Assembly: GCF_002807055.1 (NCBI RefSeq)
Contig: NZ_NIXN01000003.1
Coordinates: 1-64,000, forward strand
DNA: 64,000 nt
Source of the DNA: Confluentibacter citreus
GTDB taxonomy: Bacteria; Bacteroidota; Bacteroidia; Flavobacteriales; Flavobacteriaceae
Direction of reading: 5' to 3'
In this document: piece by piece, positions 61,682 through 64,000 of the stretch
How the letters are laid out: each line of letters begins with the position of its first letter
Numbering within the stretch: the stretch's first letter is position 1
Program-made: the position numbers and the translations under genes
The notes under the pieces: model-generated
Told to the model about the DNA's origin: nothing
Seen by the model: the letters and a program-made list of their open reading frames with translations, nothing else
Databases searched by the model: none

Positions 61682-62655
61682 TGAGGGAAGTTTCATTCAT
61701 CAAACAAAATAAGGAAAAATGGCTGAGTTTTGAAAATGCCATTTTCAATAATGATTTTAAAGACCCTGACGCATTGGCGTCACAATACGTTCATTTAATA
61801 AACGATTTAGCATACGCGCAAACGTATTATCCTAAAAGTAAAATCGTAGATTATCTTAATCAATTGGCCGCTAAAGCCTATCAGAAAATTTATAAAACCA
61901 AGCGCGAGGACACTAATAGAATTTTTGCCTTTTGGAAAACCGAAGTCCCATTAATCTGTTATCAATATAGAACATTTATCTATGTGGCATTTATTATTTT
62001 TTCCACATTTACATTTATTGGGGCTATCTCCGCGGCGAATGATGGTGAATTTGTACGTTCCATTTTAGGGGATGATTATGTAAACCAAACCTTAGTAAAT
62101 ATTGAGGCTGGAGATCCTGTGGCTGTCTATAAAAGCGGTAGTAATTGGGGCAGTTTTATTGGCATTACCGTTAACAACTTAAAAGTTGGGGTTTTATCTT
62201 TTATATTAGGTGTTTTTGGCGGTATTGGCACTGTTTACATTTTATTTCAGAACTGTATAATGTTGGGCTCTTTTCAGTATTTTTTTTATGAAAAAGGTGT
62301 TTTGTGGGAAAGTGTTCGTGGCATATGGATTCATGGTTCCATGGAAATTTTTGCCATTATTATCGAAGCTGCTGCGGGTTTACTTTTAGGTGCGAGCATT
62401 TTATTTCCGGGAACCCATTCTAGGTTTACCTCTTTTAAACACGGCGCAATAACAGGCATTAAAATTTTAATAAGCACGTTTCCTTTTACTTTCTCTGCTG
62501 GGTTTTTAGAAGGGTTTGTAACGCGTTATTCTAATATGATGCCTAACTGGTTATCGGTCGGCATCATCATCATAACACTAGGCATCATTAGTTTTTATTA
62601 TTTAATTTATCCGTTTCAGGTTCAAAAAAGAATTACAAAAACCAACACTATTTGA
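61681..62655 (+). CDS. Stage II sporulation protein M-like (SpoIIM/DUF95) membrane protein
   Basis: 324 residues with about five to six membrane helices (~105-125, ~165-200, ~225-250, ~265-285, ~295-315). Conserved stretch N-N-L-K-V-G-V-L-S-F-I-L-G-V-F-G-G-I-G-T near 161 and H-G-S-M-E-I-F-A-I near 219 (typical H-G-x-x-E). The organism does not need to sporulate; the family also occurs in non-spore-formers. First gene of the operon with DUF4129 (4-bp stop/start overlap) and DUF4350. Confidence 0.88.
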   Translation: MREVSFIKQNKEKWLSFENAIFNNDFKDPDALASQYVHLINDLAYAQTYYPKSKIVDYLNQLAAKAYQKIYKTKREDTNRIFAFWKTEVPLICYQYRTFIYVAFIIFSTFTFIGAISAANDGEFVRSILGDDYVNQTLVNIEAGDPVAVYKSGSNWGSFIGITVNNLKVGVLSFILGVFGGIGTVYILFQNCIMLGSFQYFFYEKGVLWESVRGIWIHGSMEIFAIIIEAAAGLLLGASILFPGTHSRFTSFKHGAITGIKILISTFPFTFSAGFLEGFVTRYSNMMPNWLSVGIIIITLGIISFYYLIYPFQVQKRITKTNTI

Positions 62656-63374
62656 GATTCAGAAAATCACATATCATTTTAGTCGTATTCCTTTTTGTCT
62701 TCAATATGGGAAACTGTTTTGTGACGGCTTTGCAAGAACCAAACACAAACAGAACCTTTGATGCCAATTTTAAAGACCGTTATTCTGGAAACAAATATGA
62801 TTATGAAGGCAAAAAGATTATCACTAAAACACCACAAGGTTCTGGTAATTATGAAGATTATAAAAATAAAAACCCTAAAATAAAAGAGGACGAACGTAGC
62901 AATAGTTTTTCGGTAAATTTAGGTTCTTTAGGTTGGCTATTTTACTTAGCTCTTTTTGTCGCAGTTGGTTATTTAATTTATATTTTATTGAATGAGGGTG
63001 GCTCTGGTTTATTTTCTTCAAAAAGACATAAAAAAGTAGATAATTTTGAGGACATCACTTCAGAAAATATTGAAAATGCAGACATCACCGCGCTTATAAA
63101 CTGGGCTGAAAACAATCAAGACTATAGGCTGGCGATTCGATATTATTACTTACTCGTTTTAAAAACCTTGACTCTAAAAAACCATATTAAGTTTGAAGAC
63201 GACAAAACCAATGCAGACTATTTAAATGATATTAAATCAAAATCATTTAGCAGTGCCTTTGAATACACTTCCTATCTATACAACTATATTTGGTATGGCG
63301 AATTCCCTTTAGATGTTAAGCAATATAATCAAGCTAAGGGTAGATTTGTAACCCTTTTAAATCAAGTAAAATAA
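62652..63374 (+). CDS. DUF4129 protein (TTG start)
   Basis: 240 residues. Hydrophobic N-terminal segment, residues ~7-22, a second helix ~98-115 (L-G-W-L-F-Y-L-A-L-F-V-A-V-G), and DUF4129 region ~145-235 containing Y-R-L-A-I-R-Y-Y-Y-L near 155 and Y-I-W-Y-G-E-F-P-L near 216. Starts with TTG, overlapping the previous stop (TTGA). The next in-frame ATG would remove part of the signal/helix. Cytoplasmic or periplasmic topology is not clear. Confidence 0.85.
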   Translation: MRFRKSHIILVVFLFVFNMGNCFVTALQEPNTNRTFDANFKDRYSGNKYDYEGKKIITKTPQGSGNYEDYKNKNPKIKEDERSNSFSVNLGSLGWLFYLALFVAVGYLIYILLNEGGSGLFSSKRHKKVDNFEDITSENIENADITALINWAENNQDYRLAIRYYYLLVLKTLTLKNHIKFEDDKTNADYLNDIKSKSFSSAFEYTSYLYNYIWYGEFPLDVKQYNQAKGRFVTLLNQVK

Positions 63375-64000
63375 TGAGGAAAATATGGCCCATACTTCTC
63401 GTTATTATTGCATTGGTAATCACTGCGGCCATTGCCCTTGGCATAAAAAAAACAAAAACGGTGGATTGGGAAGAATCCTTTAACGAAAAAAGCAGTAAAC
63501 CTTATGGTGTTAGTGTATTTTATAGTGAGCTACCTAAACTATTTAAAAACCATAAAATAAGAACTGTTTATCACACTCCCGAAAGTTATTTAAGAGCAAA
63601 CTCCGAAGACGGTTATGGTGATCATGTGGCCAAGGGAAGCTTTATAATTATTGGCAATTCGGATTATCTAGGTGATGAGTCGGTTGATGAATTATTGTAT
63701 TTTGTTGGTAAAGGAAATACACTTTTTATATCCGATTACTATTTTGTTCAAAAAATACATGACACTTTGCAAATAAGCGTCGATTACGCTTCCACATCAA
63801 AAGACAGTATGTCTTATATGGCATTTGAAAACAAAACATTAGCAAATGCCCATATTGATAAAAATGCAGGCGTTAATTATTTTTCAAGTTTCGACTCCAT
63901 CAACTATCGTATTCTTGGATATACAAAAACGGATGAAGAACACGTCAATTTTATTCAAATCCCTTTTGGCAAAGGGCATATTTATCTGCATTTAGAACCC
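63374..64000 (+). CDS. DUF4350 protein, partial (runs off the right edge)
   Basis: Translation from the ATG at 63374 (overlapping the DUF4129 stop as TAATG) stays open for 209 codons to the window end. It starts M-R-K-I-W-P-I-L-L-V-I-I-A-L-V (one membrane helix ~5-22). Then P-Y-G-V-S-V-F-Y-S-E-L-P near 44, I-I-I-G-N-S-D-Y-L-G near 87, and I-P-F-G-K-G-H-I-Y-L near the end, in the DUF4350 style. A MoxR AAA-ATPase and DUF58 gene would be expected next. Start and family are well supported; the end is missing. Confidence 0.85.
   Translation, partial: MRKIWPILLVIIALVITAAIALGIKKTKTVDWEESFNEKSSKPYGVSVFYSELPKLFKNHKIRTVYHTPESYLRANSEDGYGDHVAKGSFIIIGNSDYLGDESVDELLYFVGKGNTLFISDYYFVQKIHDTLQISVDYASTSKDSMSYMAFENKTLANAHIDKNAGVNYFSSFDSINYRILGYTKTDEEHVNFIQIPFGKGHIYLHLEP

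Overview
The window comes from a member of the Bacteroidota, very probably a marine-type Flavobacteriaceae species. The evidence is low G+C DNA, promoters of the Bacteroidota type (-7 element TAnnTTTG with TTG about 19 nt upstream), a fused SecDF, a protein with a gliding-motility/type IX secretion (T9SS type B) C-terminus, a GatB-AspRS fusion, DUF6588, Porin_10 and TapB/DUF3108-like families, and few Shine-Dalgarno sequences. No phage, insertion sequence, CRISPR array or tRNA gene was seen. Most of the window is chromosomal housekeeping DNA.

Layout. 1-240: two tandem leftward promoters and a leader that look like the start of an rRNA operon lying off the left edge. 0.5-9 kb: porin, rnhB, a propeller lipoprotein, an OmpA-like protein with a TapB-like partner, and a nucleoid-associated protein. 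9-17 kb: a GNAT/ATP-grasp pair, secDF, a small exported protein, mdh, and a DUF6588 protein. 17-22 kb: a metalloprotease lipoprotein, then a three-gene operon (DUF1080 plus two Gfo/Idh/MocA oxidoreductases) that fits 3-keto-glycoside breakdown. 22-25.3 kb: gyrB and a dipeptide epimerase. 25.4-30.7 kb: the most interesting locus (below). 30.8-43.4 kb: TlpA-like lipoprotein, DinB, DUF2911, queE, HerA-like ATPase, YitT, hydrolase, rluF, folD, a broken four-helix-bundle gene, ffh, and an endonuclease-like protein. 43.9-48.7 kb: ECF sigma factor with a membrane partner, an RluE-like pseudouridine synthase with topB, and a CDGSH protein, with REP-like palindromes between them. 48.9-58.5 kb: a T9SS cargo protein, a GH63-type glucosidase, a GH29 fucosidase and a SulP transporter. 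58.6-64 kb: acyltransferase, NUDIX hydrolase, cyclophilin, RDD, and the start of a SpoIIM-DUF4129-DUF4350 operon that runs off the right edge.

Main discovery candidate. An operon encodes a GatC-like protein, GatA, and a single 1114-residue protein that joins GatB to a complete bacterial aspartyl-tRNA synthetase. It is preceded by what reads as a complete transcription attenuator. There is a promoter, then a 14-codon leader ORF with 8 Asn codons (MINNNNNNFNNPKL), then complementary segments that can form either an antiterminator or a strong terminator ending 17 nt before the GatC-like start. The GatC-like protein carries its own Asn-rich stretch. This suggests that an Asn-tRNA(Asn)-making machine, physically tethered as GatB-AspRS, is controlled by the supply of charged Asn-tRNA. 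The fusion linker is encoded by two blocks of 7-bp tandem repeats that look like captured intergenic repeat DNA.

Other themes are possible near-leaderless genes (queE, rluF and two small genes), short 6-8 bp tandem repeats between genes, and a terminator-like hairpin just after the likely gyrB transcription start.
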